From Harmothoe impar (lineage: Eukaryota > Annelida > Polychaeta > Phyllodocida > Polynoidae): a stretch of 64,000 nucleotides of DNA. The translations under genes and the position numbers were made by a program. Each line of letters starts with the position of its first letter. Within the stretch, counting starts at the first letter, position 1. Where the stretch lies: NCBI GenBank assembly GCA_947462335.1, contig OX381715.1, positions 41,702,650 to 41,766,649 of the forward strand. The letters run 5' to 3'. Below, piece after piece: positions 43,886-54,255 of this stretch. The notes below the pieces were generated by a model. That model ran no database searches, had not been told where the DNA came from, and was given only the letters and a program-made list of their open reading frames with translations.

Positions 43886-44249
43886 CACATTCTTACATTA
43901 GGGTTACAAAGGCCATAGCACACAGCGGATAAAGATGCCTGCACGTTTTGTAATCTCGTAATTATCTGGTTAATTGGTCTGCTACTGTACATTGTTTACA
44001 GAACATCGTCATCACGTCCTATTGAATAGACTTGTAAGTGGTCTGCTTTAATTGTTTGTATGACACGATGATATGAGCCCTGTACCGTATTTAACATAAT
44101 GATAAAGAAAATCGAGTGTATAATATGGAATGTTTATTCCTGAGAATATGAAACATGTTATACAGTGATATACATTTTATATGTATGTCTATACGGTATG
44201 AGGTAGAACACAATATAGTTGTATGTTATATGAGTCAGTCCTTTTTCAT
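43886..44249 (-). other. 3' flank of the retroelement, ends not found
   Basis: AT-rich sequence downstream of the recombinase stop on the minus strand. I could not find a split direct repeat or an inverted repeat here matching the upstream side. Confidence 0.35.
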
Positions 44250-45198
44250 TTAAGGTGCAAACATAGTGGCTAGTGAAGCAGCCACATTGGAGGAGGACTG
44301 ACTAGGTAGGTATGGGCGTAGGCCCGTATTTGATGACCAGGTTCCATGAGCGGCTAGATCATCCTTATTACACCCTGCTGCTAGGCCTGCCCATAGTCCC
44401 CAACGTCTCAGGGAGTGGGGCCTTATCCGGTGTGCATATGGGCAGCCGGCCTGGGCCAGGGCTTGTTGGAGCACTGCCACCAGCTGTGCCGGTGTGAGAG
44501 GGGAGCCATCATGAAGAGTGAATGCTGGGGCACCCTGGTAAGCTGGTACCTGCCTGACGTATGCATCCCAGGCTGAGTCTGGGCAAGCCGGAGATTCAGG
44601 CATGCGAGGAAGTGTTAATATTACAGGCTGAGCACCTGCTTTTATGGTCTTAGATGATCTGACAATCACATGCAGTCCAGCTGCAGTGCTGATCACATGC
44701 GTAGAGTATGGGGCCCTCCCCACATTTGGGCAGCAGGGGAGAGAAGATTGGAGGCCCTCAAGAAAGCGAAGAACCCCACTGTTAACGCTGCTTTGATTGG
44801 GGCCCCGGACTGGGCTTTATCCAGGTATCTGCATGCTGCAACCAGGTCAGCTGGTTTTACAGGAGGAGCTTGGTTTGGCGTGTGTGGATCAAGTCTCTCA
44901 GCACCTTTAGCCACATAGTCTGCCTCCAGTGACCTCATTGCCGTCCCGTCTCCGCCCCTCTCCTCTATCCATATTCTGGCCCCAGAGGTGTAAATCCTTC
45001 TAGGGGCCGGGGAGGTGAGAGAATTAGCCATATACTGCTGGTAAAGGCAGCAGTCGGCTATAGAAGGAGCAAGTAGTGGGACCTTGTAGAGCACTGCAAA
45101 GGTTACATACATCTTAGCCATAGCGTATCTGTTCTTTAGGGACCTTGTCGAGAGAGCAGCATTGTATGACACAAGGGCCTGACGTCCAAGGGGGGTGC
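44250..45198 (-). pseudogene. Tyrosine recombinase of a DIRS/Ngaro-like retroelement, frameshifted
   Basis: A phage-integrase-type (tyrosine) recombinase that in DIRS-group retroelements inserts the circular DNA copy. It lies in two overlapping minus-strand frames. The N-terminal part ends at 44693 and contains the first catalytic arginine in FFAFLRASNLLSP (R139 counted from the GTG at 45172). The C-terminal part (44250-44723) contains the lysine in VRSSKTI (K25 of that frame), HSLRR (H103, R106), HGTWSS (H126) and the expected tyrosine in LRPYL (Y138). All catalytic positions are thus recognisable. The N-terminal frame runs into a stop after HTLRM, exactly where the second frame takes over (about 44695-44705), so one small indel separates them. 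The gene follows the RT gene on the same strand. The open frame extends upstream of the GTG to an acceptor-like CAG at 45199. Confidence 0.9.
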
Positions 45199-45283
45199 CT
45201 GTGAACAGAAAGACACATTTGTTTAAGATGCATTGGGAATGTCATATTTGAGCAAGTAAGGGGCATGGGAGGGTGGGGTCTAC
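45199..45283 (-). other. Intron-like spacer between RT and recombinase genes
   Basis: On the minus strand it starts GTAGAC and ends TTTCTGTTCACAG, an 85-bp segment with good intron borders. The recombinase frame opens directly after it. The RT frame already stops at TGA (45296-45298) before the putative donor, so joining by this intron would not fuse the two proteins. It may be a real short intron in a transcript, or chance. Confidence 0.4.
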
Positions 45284-45295
45284 CTTCATCAAGTT

Positions 45296-46770
45296 TCAAG
45301 CAGCCACCTGTTCTAGAGCGTACTGAGCTTTTGGTTTCTCGGCCATTCTGCTCAGAGCGTCTGCCATTGGTATGTCCCTTCCAGGCTTGTGCCTTATTTC
45401 TATCTGGTGGTCCCCTATGGCCGCCTCCAGCCACACCTGTTGGGCACAGGCTGCCAGCACTGGGTCCTTTGTACGGCCAGTTTGGAGGGCGTACTTAGAG
45501 GACAAATTGTCAGTGTGCATGACAATCCTAGTGCCTGCAGTGCTGTCAGGTTTTAAAGACCTGTAAGCCACCAGGAGATTCACTGCTTCCCTCTGATGAG
45601 TGTGAGGGTACTTCTTCAGGTGAGCAGGTGTGTAGGGCAGGGTGTAGTAGTGTGTAGCAGAGTGACCACCGCCACCAGTGTCTGATGAGTCGCAGAAGAT
45701 GTGTGTCTCCTTCAACTCTGGGGTGAGGAGATGTACGCTGTTGGATCTCTGGGCGTAGAGGATAAACCATTTGACATCTGCTTTGAACGACTTGTTGATG
45801 TTGATCTTTGTGTCCTGTTTTACAATTCTGAGGGTCTCCAGTATACGGGATATAAGTCTCCTAGTGTGAGGGACACACTTGGCTACATGAACCAGCTTGC
45901 CTGCTAGGGATTGCACATCTTTTCGTCTTGCCACATTTATCTCCATCCACTTTGCACACTCTGCCAACACCTCAGCCATCTTGAGACTAGGTACTGACAC
46001 AGTCATGGCGATGGTGTCTATGCCGAAGCCGAGCCACTCCAGGGTGTGTGCAGGTGGGTGGCATTTTTCTGGGGCAAGTTGCAGGCCCAGTCGGTCTGCT
46101 AGGGACAGGAAGTAGTCATATGATGCTAGTGCCTCATCGTAGGTAGTTGCACTACCACAGAAATAGTCTAAATATGACAGGCACCAGTGTCTAGCCCGAC
46201 GCATCAGGTATACCACAGCGTTCGTTGTTCGCTGACATGCACTCCCTGAGAGTCTGCAACCGAATGATGGGGAGAGTTCGAGGAAGTACAGTCCATCAAA
46301 TGACAGACCTAGGGGTGGAATGTCACCTATGTCCACCCGGAGCTGCATGTAGGCCCTAGCTAGGTCCGCCTTCCATATGTAGGCCGCGGGTCCTAGGCGG
46401 GTGATGTGGTCTCTGAGGTCCTGTACCGAAGGGAGGGTATAGGTGTGAGGCTTACCTTCTAAACAGATTTTGGTTTTACCTGCATTCACTCCATTCCCCT
46501 CCGGGTATGACAAGTCCAATATGACCCTGCGGGCCAGTGTGTCTTTCTTTGGCCTAGTCATAATGGGTGCCACCTGTGTCCATGGTTTGAAGGGTGGGGC
46601 CTTGAAGGGGCCTAGAAGTCCACCAAAAGAGAGCTCTTTAGTTATGAACTTTCTGACGTTGTCTGGGTAATCAAGTGCTGATGTATGATTAGTCTCTACT
46701 CTCTTTGGGGGACCATCAGCTGTATAGCCTACCGGGAAACCATAGCGTAGGTCGGCAGCTTTAAGTGTAA
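45296..46770 (-). pseudogene. Reverse transcriptase-RNase H of a DIRS/Ngaro-like retroelement
   Basis: Open frame of about 490-507 residues. Numbering is from the ATG at 46819, although coding probably starts after the acceptor-like CAG at 46771. The RT has finger motif MTRPKKDTLARRVILDLS (88-105), motif A WKADLARAY with D152, motif B FGCRLSGSACQRTTN, and motif C reading YLDY (216-219) instead of YLDD. The second catalytic aspartate is replaced by tyrosine through a TAT codon at 46163-46165, so the enzyme is predicted inactive. RNase H follows with D377 (FCDSSD), E411 (QREAVNLL), D437 (HTDNLS) and D487 (MADALSRM), all present. The tyrosine recombinase lies immediately downstream. No methyltransferase domain follows RNase H, which favours an Ngaro-like over a canonical DIRS1 layout. 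No gag-like frame was found upstream. Confidence 0.92.
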
Positions 46771-46908
46771 CTGACAAGTGAATATGAAACCACAATGTAA
46801 AGTACATCTTAATAAACAACTAAGGACACCTAACAATCTCTACTATTTCAATTAGCACGGACATTTTGAAATAGCGAGGTCTGATCCTTCTGGTTTACTC
46901 AGCTTGTA
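46754..46908. repeat. Direct duplication, copy 1 (155 bp)
   Basis: Matches 47260-47429. After a small indel the last roughly 127 bp are identical as far as I can read. The copy begins with GGCAGCTTTAAGTGTAACTG, spans the acceptor-like site at the start of the RT frame, and ends CAGCTTGTA. Compared with copy 2 it lacks about 15 bp (TTGGCAAAACGCGCTC replaced by A). Confidence 0.9.
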
Positions 46909-47259
46909 AATAATGCTTTGCGGCGACGCGCACGCTGTGCTGTCTTTTGTAGAAGTGGCAGAGTTCTTGATTCATCCGCGCGGGGGTGGGAGCATCGGTT
47001 AGTTCAAGACGCTGGCGTTGGTGGCGCTAGTGTTTCCCACCTCTCTCCTCTCGATCATTAATCAGTATGCCTTCTGCATTCCGGCCAATAAGCACATATC
47101 CCCTTGGAAGCGCATCCCTCTTTCATTGGGCCTAATTTAGACTGTAAACACCCCAGACATTTTAGATTTTGATGCCAATCAAACTCTTTACAACTAGAAA
47201 ATGTTCATAAGCCAACTGTTCCCTTAATAGGTCTAACATTGTACTCAACAGGATAGCTT
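46909..47259. other. 351-bp segment between the two direct copies
   Basis: Contains a GC-rich start (GCGGCGACGCGCACGCTGTGC, near 46920) and no frame. If the duplications belong to the retroelement ends this could be part of its terminal region. I found no second copy of it in the window. Confidence 0.4.
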
Positions 47260-47429
47260 GGCAGCTTTAAGTGTAACTGACAAGTGTTGGCAAAACGCGC
47301 TCATATGAAACCACAATGTAAAGTACATCTTAATAAACAACTAAGGACACCTAACAATCTCTACTATTTCAATTAGCACGGACATTTTGAAATAGCGAGG
47401 TCTGATCCTTCTGGTTTACTCAGCTTGTA
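47260..47429. repeat. Direct duplication, copy 2 (170 bp)
   Basis: Second copy of 46754-46908, carrying 16 bp (TTGGCAAAACGCGCTC) where copy 1 has a single A. The near-identity implies a recent event or active homogenisation. Confidence 0.9.
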
Positions 47430-48328
47430 CCATTTCAGACAAGTAATGTTAGACGTAATGTATAAATAGGTAACACGAGGGAAAGTAGTAGAGCCTGTCA
47501 CTGGTTTCTCAGAAAAACAATCAGAAGGTGAGACATGTTCTCACTTACCCTGTACACACATAGTAAGGGAGTGGGCACTATTTGCCATGCGGCGGAGGGG
47601 GGTGTCGGTGAGTGCAAACTGAATCATGTTCTGGCTGGTGATTTGTTAATATTTCTCATGGAACAGAAATGGCTTCAGACCATGTCACAAGCTTGGTCTA
47701 GCCAATAGTCGCAGATTGACAGTAATTGAATATATAGAAGTACCTTGCTATCGCTTTTCAGGGTTACGCCCATATGCAATATTCTAATACATTATGCATA
47801 ATAGATAGTTTAAATTTGCTAGGTTTTCCCGTTTCTACTGTAGTGTTTTTTTGTCTTTTATGCTAGAAAGAAACACCAAGGAAATACATTTAGATCCACA
47901 ATACTAGAAGGGTCAAAATTGTTGAGGGCCCCCCACTCTCAAACCTACCACCCGTTTGTTAAATAATGACAAATCCTAATAACATAAACATAAGCGCTAG
48001 GTATTTCCTCCCATAAAGTAGTAGTGGGGGATACCAATTACGTGCTGAAGTAACTGGATCAGCTGTTTTCAATGTGTCGGGTTTACCATGGTACCTAGCC
48101 GGGTTTCGCAACCGGGATCTGATTACATGATGAACCCCTTCAAGTTGGTACGTCAGGATTATTTTAAGCAAAAATAGAAATATGAATTGAAACTGTCCCA
48201 TTCAGTGTTAGAGGATCATATTTAAAAAATAACCTAATATGGGAAGGAGATTATCACATAACATAATATGCTTTAACATAAGAAGAGTAAGATCGGTTAG
48301 TCAATTCTACTAGCCTTACAGCATTTAA
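47430..48328. other. Upstream flank of the retroelement; no gag seen
   Basis: No frame with zinc-knuckle or gag-like features on the minus strand. At about 47911-47960, AGGGTCAAAATTGTTGAGG and CTACCACCCGTTTGTTAAAT resemble 56290-56320 and may be a fragment of a C-rich element. Confidence 0.35.
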
Positions 48329-48540
48329 GTTGTTGACTAAGGATCTCTCAGTCATTTTCTGGCTCCCTATGTGACCAATCTATGTTAGTCAATGCTGTTT
48401 GGTTAGTGAAAGTGACTAACTCACCTTAGTCTTTTCTTTTTTATGCATATTAGAGCTAGTCATTTTGACTAAGGCATTAGTTTTGCCGTAGTCATTTCTG
48501 AACATAGGTCCGTTATTTTGACCTATGTTTTCATCACACC
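48329..48540 (+). repeat. Dispersed GTCATTTTCTGGC repeat, copy 2
   Basis: TCAGTCATTTTCTGGCTCCC, TATGTGACCAAT, several TTAGTCA motifs, then AACATAGGTCCGTTATTTTG. Parallels 58570-58760 in the same order. Confidence 0.55.
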
Positions 48541-49794
48541 AAATGAATATCAACTATGAGACATCATCTACGGATCAGGTATTTCTTCCAGGAAAAAGTT
48601 AGAAATCAGAGAATACTGGATCTCCAGCCATATCATCGCACTTTGAGCTCTCCCAGGATTCGGTTCCTGTGAGTCGAGTCATAACCCAGGGTTTGAAACA
48701 CTAAGACTTGTAATGCAACCCAACGTATCCCTCAGGCTCCTGCATATTATCCCATATGAAACCCTCACACATGTATCACAAAGTATGAAATCTCATATAC
48801 ACAGCTGCAATAGTCATGAGCCCATCCGGGCAATAAGGCGGCCGAAATCTGATGTTTTTGTACACTTCATAACTCCCTATTACTGTTGAAGAATATCTTT
48901 GCATTAGGTAGATTGATTAGCAGAAACTAGGGTATCCATCAAATAATTACAAAACAAAGACTAAGGGAATTATTCAATTTAATCTAAAACCCTCATTTCG
49001 GCCAGATGATGCCACTTGGCCAAATGCGGCAACGCAGCCAGAACCTAATCTTTCCCCAAATTGGGAGGCCTGTGTTGGCCCAGAGCAAAAACCAATGACC
49101 AGTACTGTTGCGCTGAAGTTGCCCAGCTTGTTCCGGGCCATATCAACGTCGGCAAGTCGGGAAGACACAAACCCTTTCCCTATCCATAGGACAATCATGA
49201 CCTAACTATGAATGTAGATGTAGATTTCTTTGTCTTCCTGCCGCTGTGGTTTTGACCAGTGTACCAGGATATGAAGAGCCCATATGATCTTACACTTTTT
49301 GCAATGTAAAGACACTTTTTTTGAGAACTTGAATAACAGGCTTCAACAGCATACATTTTGGGTGGAGGGGGGGGGGGGCAAAAAGGAAAAATGTCCTGCA
49401 GGGGGAACTGAGTCCCAAAATCGACCAGTGACCAGAAGCAAAACGAAATCTAATGAAGGAATATTGAGCGATATCCCTAATTTGAAAGGCATACTGCCGA
49501 GTGTATTCTGGTCAGAATGAACTTCTTTTTGTTTTTTTCCTTTTTCTTTGCACACATTCTGAAAAATCTCAGTCGGCTTTTTTGTGTTGCAATATACCCC
49601 AGAACCATCAGCGGATCTGTATTCCAAGTTGTCAGGATAGGCAGTCAAAGGGCCATACATGTAGTTCTCTCATCTCAGTCTGTGGCTCCTACATATGTGC
49701 TGGGGAGGCAGCAGCTCTGTATGTATTAGATATGGTACAAGTGACTTGCTGTGTAAGTGTTGTAAGGCAGGGACAGGGTAATTCCTCAAGGCAC
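48541..49794. other. No feature recognised
   Basis: Non-coding. G run at about 49367-49377. A 105-aa minus frame and overlapping + frames near 49.3-49.8 kb contradict each other and show no domain. Confidence 0.3.
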
Positions 49795-49870
49795 CAGCTG
49801 TGGATAATTACCATTATCCAAGGCTTATAACACTTATGCAGCTAGTCACCCGTATCATATCTGACTTACA
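49795..49870 (-). repeat. Dispersed repeat, inverted copy of 39965-40045
   Basis: TGGATAATTACCATTATCCA, AGGCTTATAACACTTATGCA and ATATCTGACTTA are the reverse complement of the 3' part of the 39.8-kb repeat with few mismatches. Confidence 0.6.
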
Positions 49871-50484
49871 CTCACAGTAAGAGAGTGTGCTCAATGGACC
49901 GCATCCACATACAGCCATGTATAAGCCATTTCTGTTCTTCTCTCAGCCAACTGTGGTGTAAGTACTCCTGTGAGCCTTAGCCATGAACAGTATAGGGCAA
50001 AATCATTATCTTCAAAAAGAAAGCAGAGGTATAGTTTTCTTTTGTTAAAGTGTAATATTGATGGAGTCTCTCTGCAGCTATTCTACCATTGACAAGAAGT
50101 TCCCATAGAGGAAATAGAGGAAAGCTATGTGACTTAGGACAACAATAGCCAAAGGCCAAAGTCTTATCTATATATATAATTATATATCATACTATGATTA
50201 CAAGTTCCCATCTGTTTTCGTATATTTTATCCTCATATAGTATTATACGGTAAAGGCATTTGTACCTAGTACTTGCCCATGGGAGTCGGTAAGTAGTATA
50301 TGGAAAGCGTCATCTTACCCGGGAACAGAAAGGATTGGATGTGGGGAAATGTCAATGGGCTAAGCCACAGTCTCGGCTTCTTAAAGGGAACTACTCCCTG
50401 ATAGCTCAGGCTGTCCCATTGATTAGGGTTATACTACATCTCTGGTATGTTAGCGCTGCTGGTGTGGAACAGGGTAGGACTCTG
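49871..50484. other. No feature recognised
   Basis: Non-coding. AT tract (TATATATATAATTATATATC) at about 50169-50188. Confidence 0.3.
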
Positions 50485-50629
50485 TACACTGTAAATAGTT
50501 AATGTAGATGCACAGTGGAATCTACTGTAGCTGTACAGAAGATTATACTGTTTACCTACAATGAACTGTACACCTTCAGTAGAGTCTACTGTACACCTAC
50601 AAAGATGGCAACCAACTTTTTACAGTGTA
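50485..50629. mobile_element. 145-bp TACACTGTAA-type MITE
   Basis: GTACACTGTAAA (50484-50495) and TTTACAGTGTAC (50619-50630) are inverted. The interior repeats ATCTACTGTAGCTGTACAG-like and TCTACTGTACACC motifs. Same termini as 7248-7808 and 30212-31078, much shorter. Confidence 0.75.
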
Positions 50630-50795
50630 CAAATGAGTTTCTGGGTGGCTGCACTGCCATCTGTGGTGTTTGCTTCTTTCTGAATTATTCTTATTACTCC
50701 TATTTGTCTTTACTGAATTCCTATCGTATCGCACAGATATCTAAATTAGTTTTTACTGTTTACTTATACTTTTACTTATAATTAATCATCTCCGT

Positions 50796-50796
<1 letters not shown>

Positions 50797-50885
<89 letters not shown>

Positions 50886-50926
50886 CTCTTTCTCTTTCTC
50901 TCTCTCTCTCTCTCTAGTTGACAAGA
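50797..50926 (+). repeat. (CT)n microsatellite
   Basis: About 40 CT units uninterrupted (50797-50879), then TTTCTTTCTCTTTCTC and a second short CT run to about 50916. The minus-strand frame through it (RERERE) is an artefact. Confidence 0.95.
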
Positions 50927-51223
50927 ACAGTACCAGAAAAATTAAGTGGAGACCATTAGTGAAATACCACTTTAATATGCTGTTGTCTTGCAATGAGCTC
51001 TACGGTACTCGCCATGTAGTCAGAGATTCCGTTTATCTCGCGCCGCCTCCCACAGCGAGAAGTTAATCACATTTCTAATAGACAATCAATGAAGACCCCC
51101 ACAGAGGAGGGAAGCACAGAAACTGAAGTACAGTCCTCCCTGTGATTTCTGCCTGAATCCCATTAGGTTTTACCTATTTGCTGCCTCAGAGGCAAAGTCA
51201 CAGGGTCCGATATTTGTTAACAT
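50927..51223. other. No feature recognised
   Basis: Short non-coding spacer. Confidence 0.3.
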
Positions 51224-51432
51224 GTTAAGGGCTGTGTAGTGCTTTAATGTATCATGTATCACTTGTTGTCATGATGCTTGAACGCAGCCCAGGCGAATAA
51301 TTTCTCAGGGCTGCATTGGTGCATCATGACGTCCCTTGGCATGATGCTTCAATGCAACCCTGGTGAGAAACTCGTCAGGGCTGTATTCATGCATCGCGAC
51401 GACCAAGGGCATGATGTATTAAGGCATTATTA
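51224..51432. mobile_element. TH element copy, B end left
   Basis: Left TTAAGGGCTGTGTAGTGCTTTAATG (end B). Centre CTTGGCATGATGCTTCAATGC. Right GCGACGACCAAGGGCATGATG (end B), continuing into the next copy. Confidence 0.8.
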
Positions 51433-51607
51433 AGGCATAGTGCTTTAGTGTATCATACCCTTCATTGTCATGATGCTTGAATGCAGCACTGGTGATTGAC
51501 TCACCAGGGTTGGATTCATGCATTGTCGACAGTGTGTCAATCCTGTAGGGTCGGCATGATACATGAATGCAGCCCTGGCGAGTTAACCTCCAGGGCTGCA
51601 TTCAAAG
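51430..51607. mobile_element. TH element copy joined to the previous one
   Basis: Left AAGGCATAGTGCTTTAGTG, TTCATTGTCATGATGCTTG (end B). Centre GTAGGGTCGGCATGATACATG. Hairpin GGCGAGTTAACCTCC. Right end lost after GGGCTGCATTCAAAG. Confidence 0.75.
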
Positions 51608-51874
51608 TTTTTTTTAAAGTGCTTAACATTTTTAACATGAATATAAAAGGAACATCTCTGCAGCCACAAAGAAAAAATGCTCTGCTGGGGAGCACACTTA
51701 TATCCCCTCTTCTTTTTTCACCTTACTAAAAAGCTATTTCCGAATGCACCTTTTTATTTTTCGAAATAGATCCCATTTGATGATACTCCCTCTCTCTAGC
51801 AGGAATCATTATGTAACTTAACTACCGGATCAATTCCCATTAAGATCAGTTCCCATTAAGCCTTTAACTTTTTT

Positions 51875-51970
51875 TAAAAGGGCATTCTCACCACTTACAC
51901 TTAACCACATAGTAGACTAGAACAGTACTAGGATTGTAAGTGGGATACGCTTGGTGAGAATGCCCCTTTA
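51875..51970. mobile_element. 96-bp foldback MITE
   Basis: TAAAAGGGCATTCTCACCA (51875-51893) pairs with TGGTGAGAATGCCCCTTTA (51952-51970) with one mismatch. Secondary CACTTACA / TGTAAGTG pairing lies inside. Its right end merges into the next TH tip (CCCCTTTAAAGG). Confidence 0.65.
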
Positions 51971-52124
51971 AAGGATGGCATTTGTCAATATGATGCACCA
52001 ATGCAGCCCTGGCGAGTAACTCCTCGGTGCTGCACCAGTAGAACGAGCATGATGTTTGAATGCAGAACTGGCGAGTTACTCGTCAAGGCTGCAGTCTTGC
52101 ATTATGCCACCCTTTCGAGGGTAA
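51965..52124. mobile_element. TH element copy, A end left, shortened
   Basis: CCTTTAAAGGATGGC, ATTTGTCAATATGATGCACC (end A), hairpin GGCGAGTTACTCGTC, right TGCCACCCTTTCGAGGG. Confidence 0.75.
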
Positions 52125-52146
52125 AGCAGCACAGACTGCTTCAATG

Positions 52147-52417
52147 TTAAACCCTTTAGCGTCATGATCCATAAAACAGCTCTGGCGAGTCAACTCATAT
52201 GAAGCAACCCTTGGTCGTCATAATGCATCAATGCAGCCTGGCAAGTAACTTGCCAGTGCTGCATTCAAGCATCATACCGACCCTCCAGGAGTTGAGACAA
52301 TCCCGAAGGGTCGGCATGATGCACCAATGCAGCACTGGTGAGTTACTTGCCGGGCTGCATAGGTGTATCATGGCGACAAATGATATGTTTTGCGGACATG
52401 TCGTCTTTACATGGTTA
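52147..52417. mobile_element. TH element copy, B-to-A, near full length
   Basis: TTAAACCCTTTAGCGTCATG left. CCCTTGGTCGTCATAATGC, hairpin GGCAAGTAACTTGCC, centre AAGGGTCGGCATGATGCACC. Right CGACAAATGATATGTTTTGC...GTCTTTACATGGTTAA (end A). Confidence 0.85.
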
Positions 52418-53952
52418 AAGGGTTAGGGCGAGCTACTGAGGTGTCAGTCTGAGCAGCCTCCATAATCCACCAGGGAATGGAGTCAGGTCTCCAGGGCCAT
52501 CAATTCTGGGGCCAATCTGGCCTCATCTGTTGGTGTTGTAGGTATCTCTACCTTACACCAACAATACATCAGATGTGGTGAGAAAAAGTGTAGTATGAGA
52601 CTCCATCATTCTCTAAGGTGTAAGTTCGGAAATCAAATCAAGGGCCGGAAGCCAAATTGCTCATCACTGAGAGAGAGATGCCTACCTATATTATGGACTG
52701 CTCCCCTCTGAGACAATGCCCTTCTGTTGAATGGTTGTGAATGTATATCCCAATAGAAAGATAGGGACTGATCGGCCACTTGTGTACACTACGACATCAG
52801 GCCGAAAATTGGATAAAAAGTCCTAAATGCTGACAAATGATGCCTTTATATGGGATTAATGCCCATTTTATTATGGGAACAATTGAATAGCTTTAGACCA
52901 CTAGAAAATCCTTAAGTACCAGTGCTAAAAGCGTATAAAGAAAAAAAAGGACACTGTGGGGGAAAATATATTTGTTGTTTCCCCTGTTTGACCAAAATGG
53001 AATTAATTACAGTCAAAGCATGATGAATCCATTACCATGCTCATCCGCAACACAGCAATTTTTGTCTCATTGATGAATTGTTAATTATCGGCGCTGCCCC
53101 GCATGACGATTATACACTATGGTAGGGACTCAAGAATCCGCTAGGTGAGCCCCTGTGCACAGTGCACACATCAGTAGAGTATTTTGGTACAGCTGTGCCT
53201 CACAGACACTGTAATAAAAGTCCTCTCGTAGGGAGTGCATTTTATCTGTTACTTTTAGGTTATCACCCAGAAATGCAGTCAAGAGAAAGGCCTATCCAGC
53301 CATCCTTATAATAAGTGACTGCAGCTAAGAGAAGTTGCCTATTTTTGGGGGGATAAAATAGGTTATATCAAAACCCTATGAATATTATATGAATGTTTTT
53401 GATTGCTTTTCGGTTTGTGATCTCATCCAATACGTTGTTATATGGTGTTAAGAAACGGAAGCAATCAGAGGATCCTCTCACCTGTTCCTAGACCATAACA
53501 ATATAAAACTTATGATTGGGTCATTAAGACAATTGGTTTACTCTATACTAGTATAATGTGTGATCATGTTGAGAGGGTCTGTCAATCATGTCCAAGCCTG
53601 GCCAGTACTTCAAATGCCCTCCAAACCCCTTACATATTAAACTACCTCCCACATACCCCACTCACCTGGCAGACCCTGTCACCCTCCCCCACAGGTTCAC
53701 TGGGACTCCAAAGCTGGATAACAATTATATAGGAATGTACTAGGTGAACTGGGTGGATTTTAAATACACCTATTTGAAGATTGTCTGGGTTTTATGATAA
53801 ATAGAAAGAAAATTCCACATTTACATCTCTCACATTCTACATCATAGAAGAAATAGAATTGATCATCTAATATTTCTCAATTTTTTCTGGAGTCCCTAAC
53901 TATGGTCTGATTGAAAGACAGGCAGTACTGTACATGTATTCAGTTCTATACC
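52418..53952. other. 1.5 kb with no recognised feature
   Basis: AT-rich, no domain-bearing frame, no paired terminal repeats seen by eye. Confidence 0.3.
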
Positions 53953-54255
53953 TAAGGCCAAAAAAAGAAGGTTTGTTTCAGGTCACCTGACCGACCCTAT
54001 CAAAACAGGGCCGACCCTACTTTTTTTATGCAATTTTGGAGAATCCTTTTGATTTTTACACTTTTTTGGGGTCAATTTTAGGTTTTCAAAAATTTGGATT
54101 TTTTCCCCCGATTTTAACACTTTTTTTGTATCATAGAGGGGCTGTAAAAAAACATTTTAAAAAAAGTTTAAAAAAACACAAAAAAAAACGACCTACCGAC
54201 CCTAGAGTTTCATCCCATGTTACCTGAAACAAACCTTTTTTTATATTTGGCCTAA
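53953..54255. mobile_element. MITE with GGTTTGTTTCAGG ends, copy 2
   Basis: Left TAAGGCCAAAAAAAGAAGG then TTTGTTTCAGGT and right ACCTGAAACAAACC then TTTTTTTATATTTGGCCTAA are inverted over about 30 bp. Inside lie GACCGACCCTATC, GGGCCGACCCTAC and CTACCGACCCTAGAG. Related to 33389-33631. Confidence 0.8.

Noticed and set aside
44312..44497. Plus-strand frames opposite the recombinase and RT genes (44312-44497, 44670-44918, 45265-45566, 45701-46115, 46470-46670)
   Set aside because: Antisense shadows of the minus-strand retroelement genes, without domains.
45114..45434. 106-aa minus frame overlapping the RT and recombinase junction, and the frame 45546-45770
   Set aside because: Alternative frames of the RT gene. 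The RT frame carries the recognised motifs.
46754..47429. Direct repeats as long terminal repeats of the retroelement
   Set aside because: They lie on the same (5') side of the RT gene, do not flank the coding region and lack TG...CA borders.
50772..50993. 73-aa minus-strand frame rich in Arg-Glu
   Set aside because: Translation of the (CT)n microsatellite. Low complexity, not a gene.
54036..54227. 63-aa frame with lysine-rich end
   Set aside because: Lies inside the GGTTTGTTTCAGG MITE. The lysines come from an A-rich tract.
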